Source of the DNA: Antedon bifida
Lineage: Eukaryota > Echinodermata > Crinoidea > Comatulida > Antedonidae
DNA: 64,000 nucleotides
Assembly: GCA_963402885.1 (NCBI GenBank)
Contig: OY727095.1
Location: 15,319,001 to 15,383,000 of the forward strand
Direction of reading: 5' to 3'
Shown: positions 22,420-34,027 of the stretch, piece after piece
Numbering within the stretch: the stretch's first letter is position 1
How the letters are laid out: the number at the start of each line of letters is the position of its first letter
Translations under genes and position numbers: made by a program
Notes under the pieces: generated by a model
Told to the model about the DNA's origin: nothing
The model's input: the letters and a program-made list of their open reading frames with translations, nothing else
Database searches by the model: none

Positions 22420-23600
22420 TCAATTGTTTTTCTTTTAATATATTCGTACCTTAATTCCTTTCTTATTTCAATATTTAAAATAACTGCATCTTTAATCATT
22501 TGTTTCTATAACATTGGTATAGCTTAGAGGATATTCAGAAATTCAATAAGACCATTTGATTTACACTTTAATAACATTTCAGCAGATAACAAAATATTAT
22601 CACTAACAATATCATTAACAATTACAATTCCACTTTCAATCCAGTGTTTGTAGTAAAGTTTCAACATCCTTCTTAAAGGCCTGTTTCTGCTGTTTCAATT
22701 TTGTTTCTGAGCAGAAAAAATCGATTATTAACCGTTTATTTTTTAATCAAGTATTTCTGGGCAGCAGAAACGGCGCAAAATAAAATAACCGATTAAAAAC
22801 ACTCAATCCATTACGTGTTTTAATCGATTATTTCTTTTTTTAACCGATTATTGCGGAGCAGTTTTGATCTGCAACACAAATAGCGATTATTGACCACACT
22901 TTGACCTCTAGAGTATGGCAACCTTCATTCACAATGCATGCTGTTTATTGCGCGATCGACGACGATCAACATTTGTTCAACATTTGATTTTTATTATTTT
23001 ATGGGGGAGATTTATACAGAGTTACAAGTACATCGTTACATCCCACCAGTTCAGACTAACGCTGTTTTGCATGTCCTTTCTCAGGCCTGTTGTTTCGATA
23101 GAAATATATAGCCTAGCTACGCCCTCTAGAGGGCATATGACCGTTTCGGCCACAGACAGTTTCGGCCACAACCGATTTCTATGGCGCGCCAATCAGGCAT
23201 TGTGTGATTGTAATGTTAGCCATTTGCTTGTTGTTTAAGGTCACCATCTGTAAACAAAGTTCAATAAAAAATATAGGCCTAAATAGGCCATTTGGAATAA
23301 AGATAAAACCCTCATCAGCGCACGCTTAACCATGCAGCCTGGCGCCAAAGATTGTATAGCGGCGCTATACAATGTTTGCTGGCGCCGCCAATAGGCATTC
23401 TCTACAGACGCGATTTGAAAAAAAATCCAAAGTCCTTATACGATAACGTCCCACACGTACCATCACCCATTGGCTGATTATGACGTAATGTAATTTTACC
23501 GTACCTTCAGTAAACCGAACTTAGAATACGGTACCGTATCTTTAGCCACTTTAGTCAAAAAGCGATTACAAAATAACCGATTAACGTCGGAGAACATTTT
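22420..23600. other. Non-coding stretch after RPA-like gene
   Basis: No supported gene. Around 22,680-22,900 there are repeated inverted words ('gtttctgctgt', 'gagcagaaa', 'aatcgattatt', 'aaccgattat'), suggesting a small inverted-repeat element. The stretch 23,410-23,550 is a repeat that recurs at 46,595-46,735, including 'attggctgattatgacgtaa' and 'taccgtatctttagccac'. Confidence 0.45.
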
Positions 23601-23601
23601 C

Positions 23602-25351
23602 AACATTTTCCGATCGTATGTTAACTTACGTGCATGTTTAAAATTATTAATGTCAATAAAATGATAAAAATGATCACCTATAATTCGTCAAAGTGACGAA
23701 TTAAATTCTAGTTAGGTGATCATTTAGAATAAAATGATCACCTATTGTTATTGTATCAAATCTTTATTAGGTGATCATTTAGAATAAAATGATCACCTAT
23801 TGTTATTGTATAAAATCTTTATTATTATTTTTTTTTTTATTATTTTTTTTCTTTTTATTGTTTCTGTACACTATTTTGTGTAACAATTATCTCAAAAAGT
23901 TTAATGTCAATGATTACAAAAATTTCAGAATATCTTTCAAATAATACAACTTAATCCTAATAAGCTTTCCAGCGTGATCACTCATCCGTGACGACATTTA
24001 TACGCCATTTTGCGAAATCACATTATCAATCATATCTCCATAATTCATTATCACATATTAATGAAATTCACTACACGTAAACTTCAGATCAAGGGTAAAA
24101 ATATTAGCAAATAAAAACGCACGCGCACGTAGGTTCATGCGCGTGATATCGCGCGTTAAAAATTTAAAACGCTCAAAATTAAGTTTTGATCAATTTAGAG
24201 CATGAATTAGGCCATTTGCGTGTTTCAAAAAATTACTGCGCAAAAATGCGTTTTTGCGCGCGCGATACTTAAAAAGCGTAAAAAATATGAATTTTTTTTA
24301 CAAATCTCATTCTACTCACCATCCTTAGCACATTCACCAAATTTGAGTCAGTTCCGACTTAAAATAACGCTATACGAGCACGTTAAAAATGACAAAATGC
24401 GCACATTTATTTTACAAAAGTTCTGAAAATGGTGAAAAATAGGTCTTTTTTAAAATGAAAATAATTCTTCAGAATGCAAGATGACCCCCGATTTTTTTAA
24501 CTTATTCTGGAAGCCATTGAGTTGTAGATATGAATTCATGTACACATTTTACGTACAAAATGTTTTGACGTCATCAAATGGCCACTTGAATTTAAAAATT
24601 AGGATTTGTTATCTTTTTGTGTAGATTATCACATTCAACAGAGCGCATCTTGGTTATGTGTGCTCGAATTTCGCACAACTTTCAGTATGTGCTTGCTTAA
24701 TTAATTATCTTTATCATGAGTTGACACTATCTTCATTTTAATGACGTCATCACGCGTAAAAACTTGAATAACGTAGGCCGTGTAATTTCACCTTCGCAGT
24801 AAATTTGAATATCTTACAGCTCTTCAGAATTGAAGGTTACTTTGATGATTATAATTTATTATGAAAGCTGATGAAATGTAGATATTAATTCATATAAAAA
24901 TTAAGCCTATCGGATGTTGTGACGTTAACATATGGCCAGTTGAAGTGAAAAAGTAGTTTTTTCATATTTTTCGTCAAAGTTATACACAATTCAAAGAGCG
25001 CGCACAGCGCTTCTACGTGCCAAATTTTTTTCCAAATCTTATATTTTTTTGCTCAATTAATTATCTTTCGAAATTGTCATCTTAAAGTTTAGTTTGATAA
25101 CGTCATCATGCCAAAAAATTAGAACATGTGTGTCCCGTAATTTCACCTATGCTTGTACACTGTATATAGATATACAGTATATACTGTACATAGTATATGG
25201 CATATAGGCACAACTCAGCACTATAAGCATATAATAGGATGGCATACATCAACATTTTCCGATCGTATGTTAACGTACGTGCATGTTTAAAAAAATTAAT
25301 TTCAGTAAAATGATAAAAATGATCACCTATAATTCGTCAAAGTGACGAATT
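23602..25351 (+). mobile_element. Second copy of hairpin-ended element
   Basis: A remnant right end (23,602-23,702) abuts a fuller copy. The left hairpin (arms aggtgatcattt) is present twice in tandem, at 23,714-23,743 and 23,769-23,798. The right end carries the hairpin aattcgtca-aag-tgacgaatt at 25,331-25,351, also seen at 23,682-23,702. The body at 23,850-25,320 closely matches 3,230-4,735. No ORF with domain signal is seen. Confidence 0.65.
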
Positions 25352-25359
25352 AAATTCTA

Positions 25360-27120
25360 GTTTAACTTTAGTTACTTGTAGTTTCAGTATTATAATTGTA
25401 GATTAGAGATTTTATATATATTGATTTAAACCTCACCTAATCTTTGAGGCTATTATAAGGTTTAAAGTAAAGTAGGTTCAATTAGGCATTTCAACTAATA
25501 ATGATAACGTTGATCGAATGATTTATTGATGATATTGCTGGATTTATTGCATTTTATTATTTAGAATGTTTATTGTATTCCTTTATAGTTTACACGTTGG
25601 AATAAAGTTTGGGAACCATCGCTCTGACCTTTATTTTGTTTCGACGAGTTGAACTGACTGGTGAAAATTGCGTTACCGCTGACGCGCTTTACGACTCGAC
25701 TTGAAACGCTAGGCTACACGCAAACAGCAACCAGTACACCCTTAATAATCAATTCCAAACAGGTGGCTGCTCTCTGGTGGTAGGATTTATTGCTCTAGTT
25801 TGTATCTGGTGGTATCTGGTGGTGTCGCCACACACTGTATTCTAAAAGAGACATAATCTTTTACTTTTCTGTTGACTAGCTAGATTTCTAGTTTATAAAC
25901 AATTATATTTTTTAGCCAAATAACTCTGTAACTTTTATTTTTTCAAATTAATTTGTTTAAGTAGGTTTCCAGTCATATCATTAATTGGTTTGGATGACAT
26001 TTTATGCATTTGCTGCAATTGTGTCATCCATTCTGATACAAGTCCTCACACACTAAGTGGGCGTTAAAACAGGTATTCACAATACCTTAATTTAGTCTTA
26101 TGTGGTATCCCATGTTAGATCTGGTTGATAAGCTCTCTTCTTTGGGTTTCATGGGTCACTATATTTGTCAAAATTGGACATATTTGAAATTTTATTTTTG
26201 GTTAATCTTCTTTTGGGCTACAGGGACCTCTGATAGATATACACAGTCATAAGACTTCAGCAAACATTTAGTATCTTTATAATCTAAATATATTTTTTGT
26301 ACATATTGCTCTGGTTGGACAGTTTATATCATAAAAAGTTCATTATAACACTTGGGTAGAAATTGTTATTAATGATTTGTTTGTTTATTGAGTTCCTGTT
26401 ATACAATTTGTTATCAGATAATCTTAAACCATAGATTTAATATTAACATTGTATTCTAATGTTAAACAAAGATAATAAATAGAACACACAGCAGTTTATA
26501 ACTCTCTGTACTATTACCATTTTGGTTATATTTAGTGTTACACAGAGTGATAATAAAATGAACTTATTCAATACTCTGTCATTGTACACTTCTATTACCA
26601 AAGTGATAATGAATAGGATGAATTATAGTGAGTGGGTTAACAATGCCACTACCTAACCCTAGTTCAAAATGATCAAAAGCATGGCATAGCAGATAGATTG
26701 TTGTTGACTTGTTTTCACGAAGGATAGTTTAATAATATATCTATTTAACTTGTTTCTAGTAGAAAAAATAAATATTAATCAAATGTAACATTTATATCAT
26801 AAATAAATTACTTACCGGGCATAGATTATTACGCAGCAAAGAATAGACCATGCTGAGTAACGCTGGGTAGGTGTTTGTTGTTGTGGTTCGGTCTTTCTTT
26901 GTGAACTAATTTAATAATTTTTTGTAGAAGTGAATGTACCCATAGTTTGTTATTAAATATGTTTTATAAAATGTTTTATTTATTTATTTTTATTTCAACA
27001 ATATTTTAGGAGGGTGGTCCATCCAGCCGAAGCTGACCATTAGGGACCCTCACAAAAATACAATATGACGAGACATAAACATTTAACAATATAAATTAAA
27101 TTAAAAGAAATCAAATTTAA
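25360..27120. other. Non-coding stretch, unassigned repeats
   Basis: No supported gene. A possible polyadenylation signal (ggaataaag) lies near 25,600, followed by 'tatctggtggtatctggtggt'. This raised the thought of a solo LTR, but no duplicate LTR, target-site duplication or internal coding region is visible. Confidence 0.35.
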
Positions 27121-27123
27121 ATA

Positions 27124-27634
27124 TACAGTAGAACCTCTGTTTTACGTTCCCTGAATTTTATGTACGCTTAAAATGACCGATGACATCATCATTTTCTTAC
27201 ATTGAGGGCGCAATTTAAAAACAAGCACAAAGCCATGGCTGTGTGAGGAACTCTGCTGTGTGAGAGACAAGCTACACATGTGCATTCCACCTAAAGCAGT
27301 GTTGTTTTTATTGAAAATACAAGAACATTGATATTTTATTTATAACACTTTATTTAAACATCGCACAGCCTGTATATACTGTACTTTTCTAGTTAGGCCT
27401 CACATCTTGCTAGGCCTGCTAGCCTGGCGTAGATTAGTCTAGGCAAGGCCTAGCTAGTGACCACCTGCATGCTGTGCAGTAAAGTACTGTAGGCAAACAT
27501 GGCAGCCTTTTTAGCTATAATCTACGTATTTGGGGTCAATTTAAGGTCAACCTGGATTTTACGAATCCCATGTTTTACGTATGTCTTTTGGTCTCACGTG
27601 TACCGTCCGTACGTAAAATGAAGGTTCTACTGTA
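27124..27634. mobile_element. Mariner-like TIR element, ~510 bp
   Basis: The terminal inverted repeats begin 'tacagtagaacct' and end 'aggttctactgta', flanked by TA dinucleotides. The inner TIR part ('ttttacgt...') extends for several tens of bases. No transposase ORF. A ~190-bp relative sits in RPA-like intron 4. Confidence 0.65.
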
Positions 27635-27964
27635 TTACCATAATTCTATTTAAAATGACATAATATCTGTCAAATCAAGTCTTCTTTAGTCTGTATAAAT
27701 CCGCTCTCATGAGGGTGGGCATCCACGCTCTGTTACAAATTTCTAATGCAAAAATTGCAGATTACTCATTCTTGTGATATATTCTCCGTTTTTTTTCTCA
27801 GCTGGTCATCTCTGCAAAATGGCTGCGGGAGCACAAAAATTTGTTTGAGTTGTCATTTAGTTGTGAGACCCTACATTTTTATTTTGTGCCCGATCGTCTC
27901 TTGTCCCAATCGTCTTACAACATTATTGGGCTCCCCGATCGCCTAGGCCAGGCCTGGCCCTAGC

Positions 27965-28798
27965 TGTTTTATTTCGACTCCAAACTTATTTTGAATACCA
28001 CACCTTAGAATTGGGGCCTCATAAGTACTTGTATGAAGAAGAATCACATAAAAAGTAACAAATAAATCCTTTAAATTGACGATTGTACAGACGTGTTTCT
28101 TGCACACCGTTCGCGAATTTCGCATACACAAAGTTCATTTTTTTCATTTCTATGGAGCGCCAAAAGAGCAACAATAGAGGGTTAAAAATTCAGTGGAATG
28201 CGTCTACTTTTAATGCATCTATTTATGAAATACACGTTTTAATTCACAATTTTTTTGTCAATAAAAATGTTGTTACATGTTACTGCCGATAATGTGCTGT
28301 TTTCAAAGAACATTAAACGACCCTAAATCAGCATCTAATTGGTCTATGCCCAGGACTATAAAGAGGGATATTATTTAGATCATTGAGGTATATAACCTAC
28401 AGTACATCTTATGATGATGAATTTGTAGATTTGTCGAAAACCATGTACAGTATCAACAGTAACATTTTAGTTGTATTAACATTTTCAAAATATATTTAAA
28501 TTGAACGTAATTTTCACCAATAGATGCATTAAATATGCGCATTCCACTGCCTTTTTAGCCCTCTATTATAGTTGCTCTTTTGGCACTCCATAGAAACGTC
28601 AATATTGAACATGTAGTATGCGAAATTCACAAACCGTGTGCAAGAAACACGTCTGTAAATTCATCAATTTAAAGTATTTATTTGTTACTTTTTCTGTGAT
28701 TCTCCATCGTAAAACTAAAAGTACTTATGAGGTCTAATTCTAAGGTGTGGTATTCAGGATAAAGTTTCTTAACACATTTGGAGTCGAAATAAAAGACA
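27965..28798. mobile_element. Foldback element with ~270-bp inverted arms
   Basis: The left arm (about 27,965-28,230, starting 'tgttttatttcgactccaaa') is repeated in reverse complement as the right arm (about 28,517-28,798, ending 'tttggagtcgaaataaaaga'). The arms share the order of blocks: 'cacaccttag', 'cataagtact', 'gtaacaaataaat', 'acagacgtgtttcttgcaca', 'gagcgccaaaagagcaac' and 'gaatgcgtc'. The spacer is about 280 bp. Only the right-hand part recurs near 46,740-47,180. No coding sequence. Confidence 0.65.
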
Positions 28799-28877
28799 GG
28801 TGCGAAACGGAACTAGCGTCCCTCTAGGCCTAGTAGTGTAGTACGTAGATGGCTAAGCCTAAATTAGACGGTTATCA

Positions 28878-29022
28878 GACGATCGGGCCCACTTCAAGAC
28901 GATCGGGCCCAAATCGTGAGACGATCGTGCCCAGATCGGGCCCATCAAGAGTGAAAGACGATCGGGACCAGAGACGATCCGGCCCAGACGATCGGGCCCA
29001 ATGAATAAGACGATCGGGCCCA
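28878..29022 (+). repeat. Cluster of 'agacgatcgggccca' motifs
   Basis: About eight copies of a 13-15-bp motif with core gacgatcgggccca occur in direct orientation at irregular 15-22-bp spacing, some with single changes. Related clusters lie at 27,888-27,940 (opposite orientation) and 30,565-30,712 (mixed orientation). Confidence 0.7.
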
Positions 29023-29024
29023 AA

Positions 29025-30565
29025 ACATTCTCGGAAAATTTTAAAAAATCATTATTCGATTTGAAGTCAGAAAAATATGTATTACCGAATCAGGTTTCAC
29101 GCATGTGCTACTAATTTTGTCGCGAGAGAGAAGTCAAGTTATATCACACTGTATAGAGCAAAAATTAAATACGGGAATACATACAACACAATAATAACAA
29201 TTAAAATCAATCACATTTAATTTATTCATAAATCGAGATTATTTGGTAAGAAATTCTTAAAACCAGCAGTAGTAGGGATACCGAGAGCTGACTCCATTTT
29301 CATTACCACGATTAAACAGTGCGCACGTTACTATGCGCGCAATGTCATTGACGCGGTGTTTTTTTACTTTGGTAAACACTTTTTCATTAGGTAATTATTC
29401 TGAAAATAAATTATTCATGAAAATATCTTTTTGAGTAAATATTTATTTACCTATTATTCTATAAGATCAAGTATTTTTTATTTCTATTTCATTCAACCAA
29501 AAATGTGAATAGAGTGGTTAAAAGATCGTTATCGCCTAGTGCGTATAGCTTTTGTTTACTACGAAACCCTCGGAAGACTCAATGACCTACCATTTTCAAC
29601 CTTATTTTTGTAGTTGAGCCTCTTATGACCTCAAAATGTTTTTTATTCCTACACCAAGTTAATATAGTTCCACATACCATGTGCTTGTTACTAAGAAAAA
29701 TATTAATTTTAAGTGCTAAAAAAACAGTTTTATCCCGATATGAGGCCTTTATGATTCGAATATTTCATAGTAACAACCCATATACCATGAAAAATATCCG
29801 TTTTGTCCATTTTTAAAATAATTTTTGGAAAATTCCGAGGGGCTCAACTACAAAAACGCCATTTTGTGGTATGATGTCATTGCAAGCCAATCAAACCTCT
29901 GCATTAGACCGCTCCGCAGGTCTCACGGTTGAACGATTTTGGATTCTCGCCCTTTGTTTGGTTGACGCGAATCAACACACAGCGGAATCATTTTCTCGCG
30001 AGCGCCGTGAAGTCACATGGTCTAAGGCCTGTCCAATTACACGTGAAAATAATGCATTGAAATTCTTCGAATGAGGTTAAATTAACACTTTTTTTTATAT
30101 AATAAATAAGTAATATCATATTTTATTGAATTTTACAATGTTGATATACAAATTATATTACTTAAAACCGTGATTTTATTTAATTATTTTTACGAAAAAT
30201 GACTATTTCATACAATTGTCGACTGTGGGCGCAATTTGTTTACATCGTTCGTGGCTAAAAACGATCATTTTCGACGATGTTTTAAACCCTATATTTTGAA
30301 AACTACAAGTCATATTTTCATAATTCTTTCTTTATTATAATATTGATACAAAATACTAACAGGCAATGTATAATTTGTTTGAAAAATATTAACTTTTAAT
30401 TTTACATCGTTATCCCTAGCAGTAGTGTTAATTAGGGGAAAATTTTGATAAAATCAGAAAAATCTAATTAACCTTTTTAATTAAAATCTTAATTTACGCA
30501 AGAAAAGCATGTTGACACCTAAGCTCTAGGAATGAAATGTGGGACATTATTTTGTATAACACAAA
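29025..30565. other. Non-coding stretch between motif clusters
   Basis: No supported gene. A small inverted-repeat element is visible at 29,605-29,858: ends 'tttttgtagttgagcc' and 'ggctcaactacaaaaac', about 254 bp, without coding capacity. Confidence 0.45.
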
Positions 30566-30712
30566 AGACTATCGGACCAACTGGTAAGACGATCGGGACA
30601 AACGTGGTTCTGAAAATACTGGACGATCGGGACCAACTGGTAAGACGATCGGGCCCGCAAAATGTGGGCACGGTCGTCTTGGGCCCGATCGTCCGTGGTC
30701 CCGATCGTCTGT
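30565..30712. repeat. Mixed-orientation cluster of gatcggg motifs
   Basis: Four forward copies (such as 'agacgatcgggac' and 'gacgatcgggaccaa') are followed by inverted copies ('gggcccgatcgtccg', 'tcccgatcgtctg'). The cluster therefore folds on itself and mirrors the one at 28,878-29,022. Confidence 0.65.
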
Positions 30713-30769
30713 TCCCCCCAGATTAGACTAGCCTATAGGCGCGCTAGGCCTAGTAGGCCTAGAGGCCTT

Positions 30770-31575
30770 ATTAGAGACCTGGCCTAGCATACAGTTTGTT
30801 AGCTAGCTAGGCTAGGTAGGGCCTATAGCCTAGGATACGAATATAAGATCCAAAAAAAGACCTGCTATTAAAACAATAGAGTATAAAGAATTCCGTATAT
30901 GATATGGTATGATAATAATGAAACAAAACTTACTTCTTGCTTTTGACATTCTTTTGTATAAACCGTGTGGTGTGGGTGATAAACTTTATTTTTTATAGAG
31001 GGCGCAATCACAATTGTCTACATTTTATCGCTGCAATATTATTATCGAAGAACTTTATTACTCGATCTCCGGCGGCGGGTTGGTGAAATGAATAATATTA
31101 TTCCTATAATAAACAATACATTTTTAACAATAGCTAGCACGTACAATTTGATATAATGATCTCCTCGATGTTAAAATCTCCCCCTTCAAAAAAACACTAT
31201 CCTTACAAATAAACAAATATGATTGTTTTTCATTCATTAGTATTTATTAAAAAATATATGAATAACATTAAAACATAGCAGCATACTGAATTGAGTTTTA
31301 ATTTACAAAATTGAATTAAAAGTGAAAAAACATCAAAATATAAAACATTTCATTCAACAAATAGACATTATAAAATTTATTCATATAATAATATAATTTA
31401 GTAATGTAAAAAAAAATTGAACACTATAAACAATTCATTCATCAAACATTAATTTAGATTTAAGCATTGTTTGTTTAACAATCGGATCAAATATGAAACA
31501 GAGAAGGAGGCGTTTGTAGCACAGTGGGATTCAACAATTGTGTCTAGTATGGTAAGGATTAGAGGGTGCAAGGAT
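30770..31575. repeat. Left flank of segmental duplication, copy 1
   Basis: Near-identical blocks occur in the same order at 47,270-47,960. They include 'tagcctaggatacgaatata', 'gaattccgtatatgatatgg' and 'cattgtttgtttaacaatcg'. No gene is visible. The match continues at 31,860-32,235 and 33,262-33,480 and supports a tandem duplication reaching into the Roc-COR genes. Confidence 0.7.
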
Positions 31576-31858
31576 TTAATTCTGTTCAGAGCCATATATA
31601 TAGTTACGACTTTATATATATATGGCTCTGATTCTGTTCCGCCGTTTACCTGGTCTCATTTGCATATGTTTTTGTTCGTTTTGTTTTTGTAATTCTGTAT
31701 ATAAAAAAATAAATTAACAAACTATATAATTAACTGGTTCTCTGAAGTTAAAAAAAAAAATTGGAAGACATTCCGACTACTTCCAGTTCCTAGGTGTTTT
31801 TTCCTCTTTATTTTTAATATTTAAACTCTGTCCATTTACTGTACTGTACTATAATGTT
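31575..31858. mobile_element. Copy-1-specific insertion with 16-bp-stem palindrome
   Basis: Compared with 47,950-47,990 this copy carries about 280 extra bases. They include the hairpin cagagccatatatata ... tatatatatggctctg (31,587-31,630). A small insertion is the simplest reading, but its exact ends are not clear. Confidence 0.4.
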
Positions 31859-32237
31859 GTCGGTTGAATTTCTTTAGGGGAACATTTTTGTTTTTAATAA
31901 AAAGGGGAATCAAGAGTGGACTTTGACCTTTGGATTATTTTTCAAAACAGAAGAAACATTTTAAACAAAATTGGATCTCTTAATTGGATAGTAGATAAAG
32001 GCTTGTTTGATAAATTTCTTTCATGGAAAAATAATATTCATAGTTTATTTCAAAATGTAAGAAAAAAAAATAGGCATATTATTTAATTTGAGATATTTTG
32101 TTCCTCAAGACATCCTAATTATAATCTACAACTCATTTATTAATCCATTATTCTTTTATGGCATTGAGGTCTGAGGTAGCACATATTCTTCTTACCTAAC
32201 TCAATTCTTATTCAAAAAATGTATGTTTGTCGTTTGA

Positions 32238-33260
32238 TTTAATAATAATAATAATAATAATATTTATTCGGTCATCAATGTAAAAATAACCAGGAATGAG
32301 AATAGGCTAAAGCCCAAACAGATTCTGCACTCACTCCATACAATACAATCAGTTAAAGATAAAACCATATACAAGAAAAATACAAATAAATTATACATAA
32401 CATGAAATATAGTGTTTTGTTAGAGCCGCCTTAAATATTGAAATTGTTTGTGAATCTTTTATGTCATTTGGTATTTGCTCCCATAGTCTAGGAAAGGAAA
32501 CAAATACAGAATTGTGAAAAGTATTGCCTTTCGAATTCCAACGTAAAAGCCTACCCGGACATCTTTCACTAGTTTTAATATACTCATTGAAAGAATGGGG
32601 ACAGTAACCTTTCAACACCTTAAATCCTAATGAAAGTCTATGTAATTTAAACAAGTCATCAATAGATAATAATTCAAGCACTTTCAACCTATGAAAATAA
32701 GATGTGTCCCAGGAACCTTCCTTTCTAAACATTATTATCCTTGTTGCTTTCCTTTGTATACTTTCTATTCTATTAATATATGATTTCTCAAATGGTGCCC
32801 ACATTGAACAACAGTAGGTAACCACTGGAAGTAATAGAGCTTTGTATAAGTTCAACATAGCTAACCAGGACATATTTTTACTACATTTTGAAATGAAACC
32901 AAGCAATCTGCTTGCTTTACAACATATATAATTAACTTGTGTATGACAAGACAACGAACTATTTACATAAACACCTAGAAATTTGAATTCTGTAACTTTA
33001 GGAATATTGTCTGATTCTATGGTATAATCCCAGTTAACTATCTCTTTACATCTTGTAACATGCATTACGGCGCATTTGACAGGATTTAAGGGAAGTTTGT
33101 TTACATTTGCCCATTTAGCAATTAAATCTAAATCCTTTTGAAGCAATTTACAATCATTATTGTTATAAATAGGACGTGATAATGTGTGATCATCAGCAAA
33201 TTGAAAAAGTGAAGAAGAAATATTATTTACAATATCACTTACATAAATCAAAAATAAAAG
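32238..33260 (-). pseudogene. 5'-truncated non-LTR retrotransposon reverse transcriptase fragment
   Basis: The minus strand encodes about 290 residues of reverse transcriptase, from just before the catalytic FADD motif (within SLFQFADDHTL) to the C-terminal end. It includes LGVYVNSSLSC and ITRIIMFRKEGSWDTSYFHR-like segments typical of jockey/CR1-group LINEs. The stop is at about 32,391 and the 3' tail is a (taa)n tract at 32,238-32,259. The N-terminal RT, endonuclease and ORF1 are missing, which fits 5' truncation on insertion. The first ~15 residues of the open frame come from flanking DNA. The matching site at 48,369 in the other duplication copy is empty, so the insertion followed the duplication or was lost cleanly there. 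Confidence 0.85.
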
Positions 33261-33399
33261 ATTTGCCTGTAATCTCAACCTAGAGACTCTAATATAAATG
33301 CACAACAAAATATAAAAACAGTTAAAATGGACTTATCTCTAAATATAGCAATATGTAATGCCTGCAGGAACAGTAGCAATGTTCTATACCCACATGCTT

Positions 33400-33517
33400 G
33401 TAGGCCTACTGTTATTTTCTGTAATATTCCAGTATTGTTATTTTGTTTTGTCATCTTATTTTTGTTACTAACATTCATGTACCGTTTAGTACACTGAAAT
33501 CTTATAATAAATCTTTC
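33400..33517. repeat. Single copy of the 117-bp repeat unit
   Basis: One unit of the repeat that forms a large array at 48,507-49,800 (taggcctactgttatt ... aatcttataataaatctttc). It marks the corresponding place in duplication copy 1. Confidence 0.75.
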
Positions 33518-33529
33518 AACAGTAGAACG

Positions 33530-33735
33530 CCTCCTCTTTACTACTGGAGTAAACCTCTTCTTTAGGACACCCCTATTCAGGGGACACACCCCTATTCAGG
33601 GGACACACCCCTCCTCTTTACTACTGGAGTAAACCCCTTCTTTAGGACACCCCTATTCAGGGGACACTTTCTCATAAAACGAGGGGAAATATATGTTTCA
33701 ACACTACAGCCAACTCCTAATCAGGGGACAACCCT
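33530..33735. repeat. 'cccctattcaggggacaca' array, copy 1
   Basis: Short tandem units of 19 bp (each a small palindrome, cccctattcagggg) alternate with 'ctctttactactggagtaaa'. The longer homologous array is at 50,500-50,935. Confidence 0.75.
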
Positions 33736-34027
33736 ATTAAAGGGACACGTTTGAGAGTGCCAAATGGTTGATTTAATCCTATTATAAGGGGACAGCAATT
33801 TGTTTTTGGAAAGAAAACACCACAGACAATAACTAGTGTGTTTTAATCCTGGGATATCAGGGAATCTACAGTATGCTTTTGTACATTGAGGTATGACACG
33901 CTAACATTACATTGCAACCAAATCACTACTCAATTGGCAGATAAAAGAGTTCACAGGTAGATTGTACTGGTACCAGTTTTCAACACTTTAACGCCATCTA
34001 ACATTTGTATGAATAGAATGTCCATGT

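Noticed and set aside
22915..23238. 107-residue plus-strand ORF
   Set aside because: Overlaps inverted-repeat filler, has no recognisable domain and no promoter or splice support.
25390..25850. Possible solo LTR (polyadenylation signal at about 25,600 followed by a PBS-like 'ctggtggtatctggtgg')
   Set aside because: No second LTR, no clear TG...CA boundaries with target duplication, and no gag-pol remnants nearby.
28878..29022. CRISPR-like array from the repeated gacgatcgggccca motif
   Set aside because: Eukaryotic context, motif too short, spacers of irregular and very short length, no cas genes.
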